Numbered from the stretch's first letter, positions 1 to 12,046 are shown. The stretch: 64,000 nt of DNA from Scilla litardierei (GCA_030789695.1 CM061139.1:106738837-106802836), one strand, 5' to 3'. The notes: generated by a model not told the origin, from the sequence alone. Made by a program: numbers and translations.

Positions 1-507
1 TTTGCAAGAGATTGGACGGATAGGAACTATCATAACCTAGGTTGTAGCTCAAGTTTGCACGAGAGTGGGCTCGAGATACGATTGAACAATGGTGTCGTTC
101 TTCACGCTAGCGGCTTAGGCTAGGGTTTGCACGAGAGTGTGCTCTATCCTAGGTTTGCAATAGACCGGTAATAGCACGAGAGCGTGAGCTTGGTTCTATA
201 TTAAGTTGCGACTAGTTCACATATATTCAAGCTTAGCAACAATGAAACTTATGAATCACACGGATGAGAGACTGTCCGTAGTGGGGATTCCCTATCCCTA
301 GACTTTTATTATATTGATATTTATCTTGATACTTGAACGATTGTGACTGTTATACCCAGAAATATTCTTGATTCTCTTGATAGCTAGGTGATCGGAAAAA
401 AGACACAGTCATTTGTCCTCCCTGAGTTTGATACCCGCTCGCCGCTACACCGTGAGCTTGCGGTAAAACTACAAGTCGTTTTTCGGGTGTACACTCGGAC
501 GCGATCA
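1..507 (+). repeat. 5' LTR of element A, 3' part only
   Basis: This segment aligns almost base for base with the last 500 bp of the LTR at 30706-32482 and ends in GCGATCA like the other family 1 LTRs. It carries repeats of the motif TTTGCAAGAGATTGG and its variant TTTGCACGAGAGTG. The primer-binding site follows six bases later. The upstream U3 part lies outside the window. Confidence 0.9.
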
Positions 508-513
508 AGTTTT

Positions 514-531
514 TGGCGCCGTTGCCGGGGA
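514..531 (+). other. Primer-binding site, tRNA-Asp type (element A)
   Basis: TGGCGCCGTTGCCGGGGA is the exact complement of the 3' end of plant tRNA-Asp, the usual minus-strand primer of Athila elements. It lies just inside the LTR end. Confidence 0.9.
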
Positions 532-675
532 CGCTTTTTGACGGTGTTCGATTATGATCACCCGGTTATATCTTACCATCTATCTTCCTTTCTTTATTTA
601 TTTTTCCTTTTTGACTCTATTTGCTACCCAATTTACTTGCTCGCCCAGTATTCTCCATAAGATCTTAACAGGAAC

Positions 676-1161
676 ATGGGGGATGCAATGTTGATGACTG
701 AGTCTAGCCAGGGAGATGATGACTCCTTCGCGAGCCTACTTAAGGAGCTTGTTGATGAGGTCCATACCACGGGGGCATTTGACGTTGATATCGAGGACCC
801 CATTGAGCAACTATTTGCTAGCTTTGTGATGGACCAAATCTCCCCAGAAGGGACTATCGAGGGCAACATCAGAGTTGATGTGAGGGATGACAAGTTATTT
901 TTTGAAGACGGTAGAGCGTGCATCGAGGAGTACTACACTCCCGAGGAGTTCACTTGGCATGCTGAGATTCAGGGAAGTACACTCTACGACCCCCACTTTT
1001 ATATTTATGAACCCACTGACACATCTCTTGATCTCAGGCTTGGACCGGAGCACAGTGGTAGTCCCATCGATGCCCACACAGAGTTGTGCAGCATCTATTC
1101 TGATGCACCGTCCTCACCAAGAAGTGAATCTGAGCATGCGTGCGAGAGCCCACTCCCATAG
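676..1161 (+). CDS. Unknown acidic accessory ORF in the gag position of element A
   Basis: This 161-codon ORF starts at the ATG at 676 and ends in TAG at 1159-1161. No gag, zinc knuckle or protease motif is visible, although this is where gag should start. The protein is strongly acidic. The stretch GTIEGNIRVDVRDDKLFF resembles GTIEEDIHVSLEGDRLYF in the ORF of element F, and the preceding DDSFASLLKELVDEV resembles EDTFQRLLDGLLESV there, so both encode the same protein family. The frame stays open after the TAG and runs straight into pol, so the two may once have been one polyprotein. Function unknown. A degenerate gag replacement or a regulatory protein are both possible. Confidence 0.6.
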   Translation: MGDAMLMTESSQGDDDSFASLLKELVDEVHTTGAFDVDIEDPIEQLFASFVMDQISPEGTIEGNIRVDVRDDKLFFEDGRACIEEYYTPEEFTWHAEIQGSTLYDPHFYIYEPTDTSLDLRLGPEHSGSPIDAHTELCSIYSDAPSSPRSESEHACESPLP

Positions 1162-2850
1162 CAGGAACTAAACCCAGATGTTGCAGAAGAAGCCAATATT
1201 TCACAAGGAGAGGAAGTAGAGGGTACAGTGCCCCCTGAGGTAGAGCTTAAACAATTACCACCTAATCTAAGGTACGCTTTCTTGGGTAATAAATTGACAT
1301 ATCCGGTTATTGTTAATGCCCACCTCAGCCATGATCAACTAGAAAGACTCTTAGAAGTCCTTAGGAGTCACAAGGATGTACTTGGATACACCATCTCTGA
1401 TCTTAAGGGAATAAGCCCTAGGCTTTGCACGCATAGAATCCACTTGGAAAACATTGAAGCCACTTCCATAGAACCTCAAAGGCGGTTGAACCCTACCATG
1501 AAGGAGGTGGTTAAGAAAGAGATTCTTAAATTACTTGAAGCCGGCCTTATCTATCCTATCTCTGACAGCCGGTGGGTTAGCCCCGTTCATGTCGTCCCTA
1601 AAAAGGGAGGGATGACCGTTATAAAAAACGAAAAGGGAGAACCCATTTCTACGCGCACCGTCACGGGATGGCGGATGTGCATTGATTATAGGAAATTAAA
1701 TAAAGCCACCCGGAAAGACCATTACACATTGCCCTTCATTGATTAAATGCTTGAGCGTCTAGCTAAACATAAATACTTCTGTTATTTGGATGGGTATTCG
1801 GGATTCTTTCAAATCCCCTTGCATGAAGATGACCAACAAAAGACCACTTTCACATGTCCTTATGGTACATATGCCTATCGTAGAATGCCATTTGGACTTT
1901 GTAATGCTCCCGCCACTTTTCAAAGGTGCATGACATCAATCTTTTCTGATTATATTGAAAATATTATGGAAGTCTTCATGGATGATTTTTCTGTGTATGG
2001 AAGTGAGTTTGATTCTTGTTTGGCTAATCTTACTAAATTCCTTAAACGATGCCAACAAAATAACCTCACTCTCAATTGGGAAAAATGTCATTTTATGGTT
2101 ACCGAGGGGATAGTTCTTGGGCACCTTGTTTCTTCTAGAGGGATCGAGGTCGATAAGGCGAAAATTAAGGTTATCGAAAAACTACCTCCTCCTATTAATG
2201 TTAAGGGCATTAGGGGCTTTATTGGTCATGCGGGGTTTTACCGCCGTTTTATCAAGGATTTTGCCTTAATTGCCCGACCTCTTACTGCCTTACTCGCTAA
2301 AGATGCTCCATTTGTCTTTTCAGGAGAGTGCTTGCGAGCATTTAATACGTTGAAGGAAGCGCTCATTTCCGCTCCCATTATACAACCGCCAGACTGGAGC
2401 CTTCCCTTTGAGCTCATGTGTGATGCAAGTGACCAAGCAATTGGAGTAATGCTAGGCCAGAGGAAGGATAAAAAGCTTCATGCAATATTCTATGCAAGCA
2501 AAACATTGGAAGAGGCACAGAAGAACTACACCACAACCGAAAAAGAGCTCTTGGCGGTTGTCTATTCCATCGAGAAGTTTCGGTCCTACCTCCTCGGATC
2601 CAAAGTCATTGTCCACACCGACCATGCGGCATTGAAGTATCTTCTAAGCAAAAAAGAGGCGAAGCCCAGATTGATAAGATGGATACTTTTGTTGCACGAA
2701 TTTGACTTGGAGATTAGAGACATGAAGGGAACGGTCAACGTTGTGGCGGACCACTTGTTTAGGCTTGTTCGCGACACGGAGGATGAAAGCTTACCAATCG
2801 ATGACACTTTTGTCGATGAGAGGCTATTCGCCATAAGACCCGGAGAGGTG
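1162..2850 (+). pseudogene. pol: Athila pol, reverse transcriptase and RNase H part (element A)
   Basis: The frame continues from the accessory ORF and contains a full Ty3/gypsy reverse transcriptase: the VSPVHVVPKKGG and WRMCIDYRKLN blocks, [19 protein letters not shown], and the catalytic FMDDF motif at 1975-1989. RNase H follows, with its first Asp in [10 protein letters not shown], Glu in [11 protein letters not shown] and Asp in [11 protein letters not shown]. One in-frame TAA at 1744-1746 interrupts RT where relatives have Gln, consistent with CAA to TAA. The frame ends at the insertion of B: the stop at 2851-2853 is the first three bases of B's LTR. The integrase half resumes at 15679. 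Confidence 0.92.
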
Positions 2851-4439
2851 TGACGTCCCCCGCGTTTTAGCGCGTCAGATGTGTGCAATATATAATTGGG
2901 GGCGTGAGATTTAAATATTTATAACCGCAAGCGCACGGTGTTGTAGTGTGGCTTGGGGGTCGAACTCAGGGAGGCGTGGTTGTGCTTGTGTCAAGAAGGA
3001 TCGGATTCACCCCATGGGCAAGCTAGCCCGAATCGGATGATGGGTTGTCACAGAAAATAGAATGCGAGGGATATACAATATAAAGGGAAAACCCGGGACT
3101 TCGGTTTCCACCCTATCGTGCGATTCTCGCCGATACAGCCTATGGGTAGGATAACGATCGGAATTAGGGTCTAATGGTGAGACGTTGCCTCTAAGAGTGG
3201 TACCAGCGTCCCATGGGCCCTATATTCCGGTCGGTGCCCAGGATGATACGCCGAACTTTCCGGGTTCGGTCAGTGGGCATTCCCATGTCCATTAACACTG
3301 ATCGACTCCGGGAGCACTAAGCTCGCAATGATAACTCCCAACGCCTCATCCTGCCGCTCCCGCGCGCTAGGATTCGACGTCTACGCTAAGGGCGTGAGCT
3401 ATGGCTAGGGAGTCAACTGCCAAGTTTATTCCCCCTTGGCCCAACGGTCAAATGCGGTCTTTTTCCCGTCGATGACAATAAAACACCCCGCGTAACCGAG
3501 AGATTCCTAATCCCTATCAATTTCCTAGTCCTATGGATGCATCGGGGAGAACCCACGAAGGGGTTTCCACCAAAATCACAGATTTGGGAACTACTCACAC
3601 ATATTTACTAAAAATCAATCTAAATCAAAATCGACCGTTAGAAACATGATCAGGCGATTGAAAAGTAGTAAGAGCAATGCAATTAACACTATATTAAAGT
3701 TTAACAAAGATCAGACAACTTACTAATATCTGAAAAATTACAGCCCTCAAGAGAGAGAAAAAACAGCAAAAAATAACAACTCCTGTTTCTGGAAAACCTA
3801 GGGGTCATATATATAGCAAACGATATCACCCGAACGGTTGAAGAATCACCCGATCGGGTGACCTGCTTCGTTCTTCGGCAGCTCAGCATTGGACTTCACC
3901 CGGTCATACGGCACGGTCGGTTGAGGGTTGAAGCTGGCCGGTTGGATCTTCGTGTCATCGGGTGAACCGGTCGGTTGATCTCTCCGTGTCTTGGCTTCGG
4001 AGAATCGGCTACAGGTGAACCGATCGGGTGAATGTCACCCGATCGGTTGGCATTCAGCATCAAAATCCGGAGAGTTGGGACGTTTGAACCGTTCTCTGAA
4101 CCGACCGGGTGACTTCCTGACCGCTCCAGCTTGTGTCCGGGTGGTGCACGCGTGCATCACCCGATCGGTTAGAAGTGACCGACCGGTCGGGTGAGGGACT
4201 GAAAGATGTGATCTCCGTCGTTTGACCCTCTGGATCACGCGTGACTCCTCCAGTTGCTCTGGGGACTCATGGTATCGTCGTTTTATGTCCCCTACGCCGG
4301 TAAACTCCTGCAAAAATACAAAAACACGGAAAAGTGAAAGAAAACAAGAAAACACGAGAAAACGAATACAAGACGGCAGAAAATAGAGGAAAAACACGGA
4401 GAAAACGTGCGTGAATATATGAAATATAAACGCACGTCA
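2851..4439 (-). repeat. 3' LTR of element B
   Basis: This 1,589-bp LTR is near-identical to 12054-15673 (minus the C insertion), 17254-18838 and 23937-25520. Read on the minus strand it starts TGACGTGCG and ends GGACGTCA. The U3 part holds the CACCCGATCGG palindromes at about 3826-4195. A TATA-like box (plus strand catatatatagc, 3805-3817) lies immediately downstream in the minus sense. Confidence 0.92.
3805..4195 (-). promoter_or_regulatory. U3 palindrome cluster plus TATA box, family 2 LTR
   Basis: Repeated half-sites form palindromes such as CACCCGATCGGGTG and AACCGATCGGGTGA...TCACCCGATCGGTT. The cluster ends just before the TATA-like GCTATATATATG read on the minus strand. The same arrangement recurs in the other three family 2 LTRs and upstream of the Athila ORFs of B and D. 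Promoter identity is inferred from position. Confidence 0.7.
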
Positions 4440-4455
4440 AAATCCCCCAAGCTGA
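4440..4455 (-). other. Polypurine tract of element B
   Basis: Read on the minus strand this is CAGCTTGGGGGATTTT directly abutting the 3' LTR, the expected plus-strand primer. A hairpin with loop AGGA (4460-4477, stem TTCCTCG/CGAGGAA) lies just upstream of it. Confidence 0.85.
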
Positions 4456-6092
4456 ACCCTTCCTCGTCCTCGAGGAAGACGAGTGAGAGTAGGAGCTCGG
4501 AGGGAGAAAATAGAGAGAAAGAGAGAAAAAGAGAACTCTAAATCCTAGATCACCCGTCAGGGCCAACAAAATCAAACACGACACACCAAGCAAGCAAACG
4601 CCAAATCACATCACTAAACCAAGGAATACGAGTCCAGACAAGTGCCGTAGGCCCACGCGGTGAAGCACGAGTGAGTGTGGTCGTGTGCTAGCAGTCGGTG
4701 TCACTATCTACGATGAGCAATAAAGCTCGATATACAAAAATCCAAGAAATGACCCAAATATCGATTCGATTCGAATTAAGCGGTGAATATATAGCTCAAG
4801 CATGCATGAGAATAGAGCAAGAATCGAAACATATCATGCGTCAGGGACTCCACAACTAGGGTTAAGGAAATCACCACACTATAGCCTAGATAATAGCTAA
4901 AAAGATCCTAAGCCAAGTGTTTTCGAAAATGATGGGGGTTGAGATGATGTGGAGTAGAACACTCGGTGCAAATTCTCGCCTTCCCTTTATTCTCGGTAGA
5001 TAGGAAAAATATTCACACTGGAAATTTTTGGGTTTTGGGTATTTGTATTGTTTTTGGGTTTTTGGCTATACAATTTTCTCTTTTCTTTTCTTTTTGGGTT
5101 TTTCTTTTCATTTTTTATGGATTTTTGGATATTGGGATATATACATGTGTACTCTCCCAAGTGGGAGAACGGTACACGACGAGGGGATTTACACCAAGTA
5201 AAACAAAAAAGAAATCGGAATCTAAACACTTGGGCAAAGGAAACTATTCTCGCTAATTAGAGAATGGGCTAAATGGGTTATCCTAGTCCTTAGTTGTGGA
5301 ATCCCGACACATGCGAAATGAAGTATACAATATATATATAGCATGCAGAAGTAGACATGAGAAACAAATACCGCATATTCAAATCGAAGCATGATATTCT
5401 AGGGGACATTCCTGGATAGGTATATAAAGTAAAATCACAAAGTAGAAGCACACCAAACAGCTAGGTACGACGCACGACTTACAAAAAGCTAAGTGGACCC
5501 ACGATGCATGAAATGCAAGAGGACTCGATATCCTAGGGTTAGTGAATGTGATTATCGATGCCATGCTTGGTGTGTGTGATTTTGTGGCAATTCATCATAG
5601 GGATCATCTCTAGGAGAAAGAGATAAAAAGAAGAAAAGAAAAAGAAAAAGAAAAAGACGGAGAAAAAGAGAAAAACGACTCAAATTACGAAGAAAAAGAG
5701 ACAAATGACGCACAGAGTGCGAATCCCCAAAGCTGAAACTTGCATTGCCCTCAATGCAATAGAATTAAATACGAGAGGGCAATGAAAATGGGGGGAATAT
5801 GCACAGACACAAAAAGACACGAAAGACAAGAAAATCACACAAACGAAACTGAAAATAAGAATAAAAATAAAAATCACACCACACGACATATAAACAGAAA
5901 ATAAAATAAATAAAAAGAAAGGAAAATCACACGACACAACGAATAAACAAACACACAAAGAAAAACGACACACGACAACACACAGAAAAAACTTGACTTC
6001 CCCCAAGCTAGACGGGGCAATGCTAGCGAAAAGATGTGATCGTGGATATGCAGAGATATGCAAGAGGGAGGTCAATAAAGCAAAAAACGAAA
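4456..6092 (-). other. 3' untranslated region of element B with hairpin
   Basis: This noncoding stretch between the Athila ORF and the polypurine tract holds A/G-rich tracts and no credible ORF. At 5740-5759 a perfect hairpin reads TTGCATTG-AGGG-CAATGCAA on the minus strand and is followed by a degenerate AGCTTTGGGG tract. D, A and F have the matching hairpin. At 5323-5343 there is a short AT repeat that is greatly expanded in D. Confidence 0.75.
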
Positions 6093-8116
6093 TCAAAAAG
6101 CAGAAGAGGAAACATCCTCGTCATCCTCGGTGGAAGAAGTGTGGGATGCAGTGTGGGTGGGTGAGGTGACTGGTGTGCAGAGAAGTGGAGAAAGTGGTCG
6201 TGGTGATGGATCGGTGGGTATGGAGGAAGTGTGGACGATGGGTGGTGTGGAGGTGATGACGGTGAGTGGGAGTGAAATGGCGACCAATGTGGTGGTGGGT
6301 GGTGGAGGTACGGGGGTAGGTGGGGATGAAGAGGGAATATGGGTAGGTGAGGATGGTGGGGGAAGGGATCGAGAACGCACCTGCAATTTCTTGCGGCGCA
6401 CGTATGGGGTGACGGAAGTGGAAGGTAGTGGAGTTATGGGGGGAACGGTGGAGGGAATGTAAATTGTGGGGGTAGATGAGGTAGTGGGGATGGAAGTAGT
6501 GATGGGAGGGGATGGTCGCCAAGGGGGTGATGGTGGAGGTGAAGAATGTGATGGGGGAGGTGACGAACGTCGAGGTGGTGGTCCGTGGACGTGAGTGAGA
6601 AGGCGAAGGATGGCGGCCATGTTCCTCTCAAGTGCAAGGAAACGTGGGTGAGAGAAAATAGAAGAGGATGGGACCGAGGGGGTAGAGGACGTGGCAAGAG
6701 CACGGAAAGCAGCGATCTCAGCCTCGAGACCAAGACGAGCGGAGGCCTGGCGGCGACCAAAAGAAGTGGACTGACGTGAAGCCGAAGTGGTGCCGGGAAG
6801 TGATGTGGAAGTAGTGCCGGCGACAGTGGTCATGCCGGCACTGGACACAAGCCCGGAGAGGGCCGTAGAAAGATCTGCAGAAGTGATAGGGCCAGGAGCA
6901 CGGGTGGTGTGACTCGGGCCAGCCCCGATATCTCCCCGGGATGCAGGGATATCCTGCTCGCCTAAGCAGGCAGCAGGGGAAGGTGGTCTGTGTGCGTCTT
7001 GGGGAAAGAAAGGAAGGCGCAACCCCGCTAGAAACTCGGAATCGGGCGGAAAAGTCCAATCTTCCACTAATTCTATAATCATGCGAGCGGGGTTGGGGAG
7101 AATGGTGTAGGGGACTGGGGGTGGCTGTAGTTGAAATTGAAACGACGATCGGGGCGGGGCTTAATCATATGAATATGTCGCAAGACATCAAGATCTAGAT
7201 GTGAGGGTCCTGCGGCAACGGGAAGACCTCGGGGGATGGGGATATTAAATTGGGGAAAAGAAGCAATGAGTGTGATTATTCCCCCACAACAGAGCTTGCC
7301 CTTGCCGGCCTGGCTAATCTCGAGGAGCTTGTAAACAAGCCAGTCGTCGGTATGGACGGGGATAGTAGGGGCCCTAAAGCTAATCCCATCATCGTCTCGA
7401 ACGAAAGGGAAAGTCATGACCCATCGAATGAAAAGATCAGGGATGGTCACGATGCCTAACTCATCCCTGGGGAAAAATGCGGATGAGATGATCCGATGGG
7501 CCAGACGGAATATATGATGGACGATTGAGGAGGCCTTGGCCTTACCTCGGGGATAGTGAGGGAATAGGGTGAGGCGGAACCAAAACTGATCGACGTCGAA
7601 TTCGGGTGGGTATCCGTAGTGTCGGATAGCGTCGTCCCCAAGAATAGGGAAACCAAATATATCATTAATCGTGTTCAGGTTGGTGCGGATGGTTTTGTTA
7701 CGTACCCGAAAAATGATGGTCGACCCCGACTCACAGACAAGTATGGATAGAAATTCTAGTGTGAGGGATGGGTAAGACACGTCATGAGCGTTTAGGAAGG
7801 CCAACCAACCTAAGTTTGCAAAGAGGGTCTCGACCTCGGTGAATACACCGAGATCGATAAGCGATTGGGTGTGGGCACACTTGGTCGATAGATGCTCCCG
7901 AGCATCAAGTCTATGGTAGAAGTCTTTGTGCTCTTGGTTCCTAAATTGATATCCATGCGGGCCCATCATTGGATCCGGAGGGGGGATAACAGGTGGGGGA
8001 GGGGCTAGTGATAGTGCACGTGGTGTATTGGGAGGAGGACGTGTATGTTTGCGTCTCTTTCGAGACGGTTCCTCCTCCCGCATGATACTCTTCCCCTTAT
8101 CACGATCCCGAGCCAT
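6093..8116 (-). pseudogene. Athila ORF / env-like protein of element B
   Basis: The ATG at 8116-8114 opens a protein with a basic start (KGKSIMREEEPSRKRRKH), a Pro-rich stretch and a conserved central domain. That domain includes SYPSLTLEFLSIL, IRTNLNTINDIFGFP, GKAKASSIVHHIFRLAHRI and CCGGIITLIASF, typical of the Athila ORF family often called env-like. A frameshift near 7080-7110 moves the rest into another frame, where a Ser/Pro/Thr-rich tail ends at 6093 in an acidic tip. No convincing signal peptide or membrane segment is visible. The basic N-terminus suits a nuclear protein, but function is unproven. A palindrome cluster with its own TATA box lies upstream at 8556-8935. Confidence 0.8.
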
Positions 8117-8555
8117 AGTGGGTACGTGAGTGTGATGCAAATAAGTGTAGAACACGATAAAAGCACGCACACACAAACAATCAAGCAAGTAGAAATTCTA
8201 GTGTAAAAAGTAAAATTTGAGCAGTGGAGCGAAGTTACCCAGAAGAGATTGAAGTTCCTTACTTGAAGTTGACCAAACACCGTGCAATTGGACGGAGTGT
8301 GGAGCCGCGACACTCCTCTTGAGCGAAAATTCGAAATTGGGCGGAGTATTTTGGTATTAGGGCTAAGGAAGCGAAATAGGGGAGAGAGAGAGAGAGAGAA
8401 AATGGTGGAGAGATGGAAGGGGTAGGTGGAGAGAGAAGCTAGAGGGGGAGTGGAGCTCGCGAGAGAGGTTTTTCCGGCCGTTGGGAGAGTCGAGGAAACG
8501 AAATGACGGCAGGAGAGTCGAGATCGGGCGAGAAAATGAACGGTTGGGGCGGTGG

Positions 8556-8935
8556 CTTTTTATAGGGTTTAAGTCGAACCGATCGGGTGAGTTGTCACCC
8601 GATCGGTTGACTTTTAGGTCGAGATTTTCAGCTGAAGAGACGCTACAGGCGAACCGATCGGTTGAGAACCCAACCGATCGGTTGGCCGCTCCACAAATTT
8701 TTTCGAGATTTTGGTGTTGCTCACCCGTTCAGTCAACCGGTCATGCTTCTCATCACCCGATCGGTTGACAAAATCTGAAAATTTCCCGAGACTTCAGCCC
8801 CAGTTCACCCGGTCTGCCAACCGGTCTCACATGTCTTCACCCGATCGGTTCGTTGAGTGACTGATACGGCCATCAGCTGATACAGCCCAACCGATCGTTT
8901 GAGTTATCAACCGATCGGTTGAGGCCTTGTTTTCT
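8556..8935 (-). promoter_or_regulatory. Internal promoter-like palindrome cluster upstream of the Athila ORF (B)
   Basis: Five paired modules carry the family 2 palindrome, for example AACCGATCGG...CCGATCGGTT. The TATA-like CCTATAAAAAG lies at 8566-8556 on the minus strand, about 440 bp upstream of the Athila ORF ATG. The spacer GCTACAGGCGAACCGATCGG at 8642 matches the LTR spacer at 4008 (one base differs), so this cluster is related to the LTR U3 cluster. Confidence 0.65.
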
Positions 8936-9055
8936 GTAAAAGTCCACAAATGGCCTAAGTCCCTCAACCGAAGTTCTTGCGGCTGGATTTATTTATTAAA
9001 ATAGATAAAATAAAGTTAAAAAATAGTCCTAAAAATTGGAAACAAAGGTTTAGAG

Positions 9056-9073
9056 CATGGGTTGCCTCCCATG
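9056..9073 (-). other. Conserved hairpin, loop AGGCAA (B)
   Basis: The minus strand reads CATGGG-AGGCAA-CCCATG preceded by AAGCGCTT. D has the same hairpin, and A has GTCGGG-AGGCAA-CCCGAC in the matching place after the integrase. The loop is constant while three stem pairs change together. Confidence 0.75.
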
Positions 9074-9119
9074 AAGCGCTTTTGTTTAACATCGTTAGCT
9101 CGACGCCCATTGATGATGT

Positions 9120-10396
9120 TCAAGGTGGGCGATACAGGTGATGCCCAAAGTATGGCATCGCTTCAGCTTCGGAGCTGGTAGCTTCTGGTGTAGTCGGTGG
9201 CGACAAGAAAACTTGTTCGACGACTCTCCCTTTGTTGACGGGGTCCAGGGGCTTCTCCCTTAAATTGGCATCTACCGCCACTTGTTTCAGGATCCGAACC
9301 TCTTCTCCGGTGAGCCCCATGGGCTCTTTGCCTTTTCTCCTCGTAGGAGGAGCTTTTGGAAATCCAGGAGGGATCGTGTGTGCCACATCTGTTATCCCAG
9401 CAACATCATTCTTCTTCGGGCCGACTGGTTCTTCTGAGTGCCCCAAGCTATCGGGGGGATTTCTTGAAAGAATTTCCCAGGAGCTTTCCTCCACAGCTCT
9501 CTCTTCTTCTAACTCTAGCACATTGCATCTGGGATCATCCGGGGGATCGGGGTGCTTCATTCACAACCCCAAGTCAAATTCGACTTTTTCGTTGCCTACA
9601 TTAAGGGAAAGCTTCCCCTTCTTCACGTCTATTAGCACACCGGCGGTTGCCATAAAGGGCCATCCAAGGATAATAGGGGTGTGCTTATCTTCCGGCATGT
9701 CCATCACCACAAAATCCATCGGCACTTGCACTCCACTCACATCAACAGGTAGATAGTCTACAACACCCACCGGATACTTGACCGAACGGTCTGCAAGCTT
9801 TAATGTCATGCCGGTGGTCTCCAAGTCTCCCATCCCTATTCTCCTATATAGCGATATGGGCATTAAACTGACGCTCGCTCCTAGATCGACGAGCGCCCTC
9901 TGGATTCGCACTTCCCCAATCGAACAAGGGATGGAGAAACTTCCCGGGTCTTTAAGCTTGGGCGGATTTACGCGCTGAATGAGGGCGCTGCACTCCGCCG
10001 TTAATACGACCTTCTCCTTTCTGGATCCTCTTGTCACCAAATCCTTTGAAATTTGGCGTAGGAGGGAATCGTCTCGATAGCTTCAAGGAAGGGGATTTGC
10101 AAGCTCAGATCCTTGACCATGGCAAAGAATTTGCCATACTTCTCGTCTATCTTGGCTTGGGCAAGCCGTTGTGGAAAAGGCATGAGGGGCTTGAATACTC
10201 TGAGGTTCCCTTCCTCGGTTTTCTTTTTCTCCTCTTCAGGGACTCCCTCCGGAGTCGTTTGCTTTGGCGACGAAACATCGTCGTCATTCAATTTTTCAAT
10301 TGGTCGTTCTATGACCAACGGTGCTTCCAGTTCCTTGGGGGGCACTCTTATGGGGATTTGTGTTCCGCTCCTCAAGACGATAGCGGACACGTTCAC
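9120..10396 (-). pseudogene. Athila aspartic protease region (B)
   Basis: The start (residues NVSAIVLRSG) follows gag after a frameshift near 10410. The block FPQRLAQAKIDEKYGKFF is the usual gag-protease linker of Athila. The active-site segment is VDLGASVSLMP, followed by HTPIILGWPFMATAG. Compared with D, one base is missing near 10047, which shifts the frame. A TGA at 9561-9563 replaces a Ser codon of D and separates the last 146 codons, which end at 9120 without any RT. A complete pol would continue into RT here. Instead the next element is the AGGCAA hairpin. Confidence 0.85.
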
Positions 10397-11872
10397 ATAC
10401 TCGTGGTGAGTGCCAAGGTCTGATTTGCTCCCCTCGGGTTCACTTCAGGTTGTGGCGGTAATAGATTCTGCGGCCTCTGAAGGTTCGCCACTTGTAACCC
10501 CATCTGGGTCACCTGATCAGTGAGAACTCTATGTCCCATCTCTAGCTTCAAATTTATCTTCTCCTGGTTGGTGATGTATTGAGTCAAGAGGGACTCAACT
10601 GGAGAGATGGCCCTCTGCTGGCCATATTGCTGCTGAATGGGCTGCTGATTCCTTGGAGCATACTGCTAATATTGTTGTGGAGGTTGCTGCTGTTAAAACT
10701 GCTGCTGCTAAAACTGCTGCTGAGGCCTAGCCGGCGGATATATTAGCTGCTGCTGCTGCTGAGTCAGCGGCTGCTGATACGGTGCCCGGTAGCTAAGGTT
10801 GGGGTTGTTCCGGTTACTTGGAGAGTAGGCCGGATTGGAGCTAGTCCGTGGTGGATACGGCACATTTCCAGTAGGATTGTAGAATAGTGCGCTCGCTTGA
10901 TCCAATGGTGGTGAGATGTCACCACCCTCGAAGTCCCCCATGACTTCTGTTTCCACCGCGACAATATGTTGCGTATCTGCACCACCGGCTCCTACTATGA
11001 GTGCGGAGATCTGGGTCGACAGTAAGTCAAACTTGCTGGATAACTTGTCGACGTCCTCGACCCTGTGGATACCTCCAGATCTAGGTGTGGCTCTCTCATC
11101 ACACCACCGCTCATTGTTGGATGCCATATTTTCTAGAATGTTCCCGGCATCTTCCTCACTTCTGGACATGAAAGACCCTCCAGCCGCGGCGTCCATTGAT
11201 GATTTCAAATCATCCCTCAATCCGTTGTAGAACAGATTAATTATCTTCCACTTGGGAAGCTCGTGATGAGGGCATCTTCGCTGCATCTCTTTAAATCTTT
11301 TCCAAGCTTCATGCAGGGACTCATGGCTGGCTTGGGAGAAGGAGGTGATCTCACTCCTCAGCTTCATGGTCTTCCCCGGAGGAAAGAAATTTGTCAGAAA
11401 AGCGTTTGAAAGCTTCTCCCAAGTGTTGAATGTATTTGGGTCCTTCCCCCTAAGCCACAGCTTGGCCTTATCTCGCAGAGAGAAGGGGAATAGCTTCAGA
11501 CCGATCGCCTCAGTTGTGACACCGTTTATCCGGAAGGTGTCACATTTCTCCAAGAAGGAGTCCAAATGTTCGATGGGGCTCTCCATGGGTGCACCTGAAA
11601 ATTGATCCTGTTGGATCCACATCACCAAAGACGGCTTAAGCTCAAAGCTTTGCGCCGTAATAGCAGGAGGACGGATGGCAGAGGTGGACTCGATGGATGG
11701 CATCGAGTACTCCAGCAGGGACTTGTGAGGTGGGGGTGATCTCCCCCATGGTTTCAGGATCCTCTCGTCTTCGCTTCTCGGTGGCCAAACGCCTTAGGGT
11801 GGCGTTTATCTCCGGATCAACATGAATCAAGTCGTCGAGACTTCTTGAACTTCTGTGCATGAAAAACAACAA
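10393..11872 (-). pseudogene. gag: Athila gag (element B)
   Basis: The first 76 codons (11872-11642) and the main body from 11703 are in different frames. The body has the retrotransposon gag core: a first segment around FSGAPMESPIEHLDSFLEKCD, then LRDKAKLWLRGKDPNTFNTWEKLSNAFLTNFFP and ESLHEAWKRFKEMQRRCPHH. The C-terminal part is Gln-rich, encoded by CAG/CAA repeats. Three of those codons have become TAG or TAA (from 10708 down), all explained by C to T change. The frame is open on both sides of them and ends at 10393. Gag would package element RNA. This copy is dead as it stands. Confidence 0.85.
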
Positions 11873-12028
11873 ACACCCGTGAAGCGAAAAGTGGGAAATA
11901 AACAGATATAATAAAAAAATTAAAAAAGAAAATAAAAAGGAAAAAGAAGAATGCGAAAATTATCGCGAGATAGGGATGTGAGCTAGACTCAAGGGTTCAT
12001 GAGATCCCAAGATAACAAGCACGTTGCC

Positions 12029-12046
12029 TCCCTGGCAACGGCGCCA
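12029..12046 (-). other. Primer-binding site, tRNA-Asp type (B)
   Basis: On the minus strand this reads TGGCGCCGTTGCCAGGGA, one mismatch from the tRNA-Asp complement. It lies seven bases inside the 5' LTR. Confidence 0.88.

Noticed and set aside
388..660. 90-codon ORF across the LTR end and primer site of A
   Set aside because: It crosses the LTR boundary and primer site, has no motif, and is not preserved in F.
4035..4593. ORFs rich in Phe/Leu/Ser on the minus strand within LTR and 3' UTR of B, repeated in D (18457-18993, 25139-25534)
   Set aside because: They span the U3 palindromes, LTR end and polypurine tract and recur only because the LTRs are repeated; no protein motif.
6121..6779. 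Overlapping ORFs on both strands in low-complexity Pro/Ser/Val-rich sequence
   Set aside because: They are other-frame readings of the Athila ORF tail of B; only the frame ending at 6093 continues the recognisable domain.
12029..12046. Match to the tRNA-Asp 3' end considered as a tRNA gene fragment
   Set aside because: Only the 18 bases complementary to the acceptor end are present, at the LTR border in all four Athila-type elements, as expected for a primer site.
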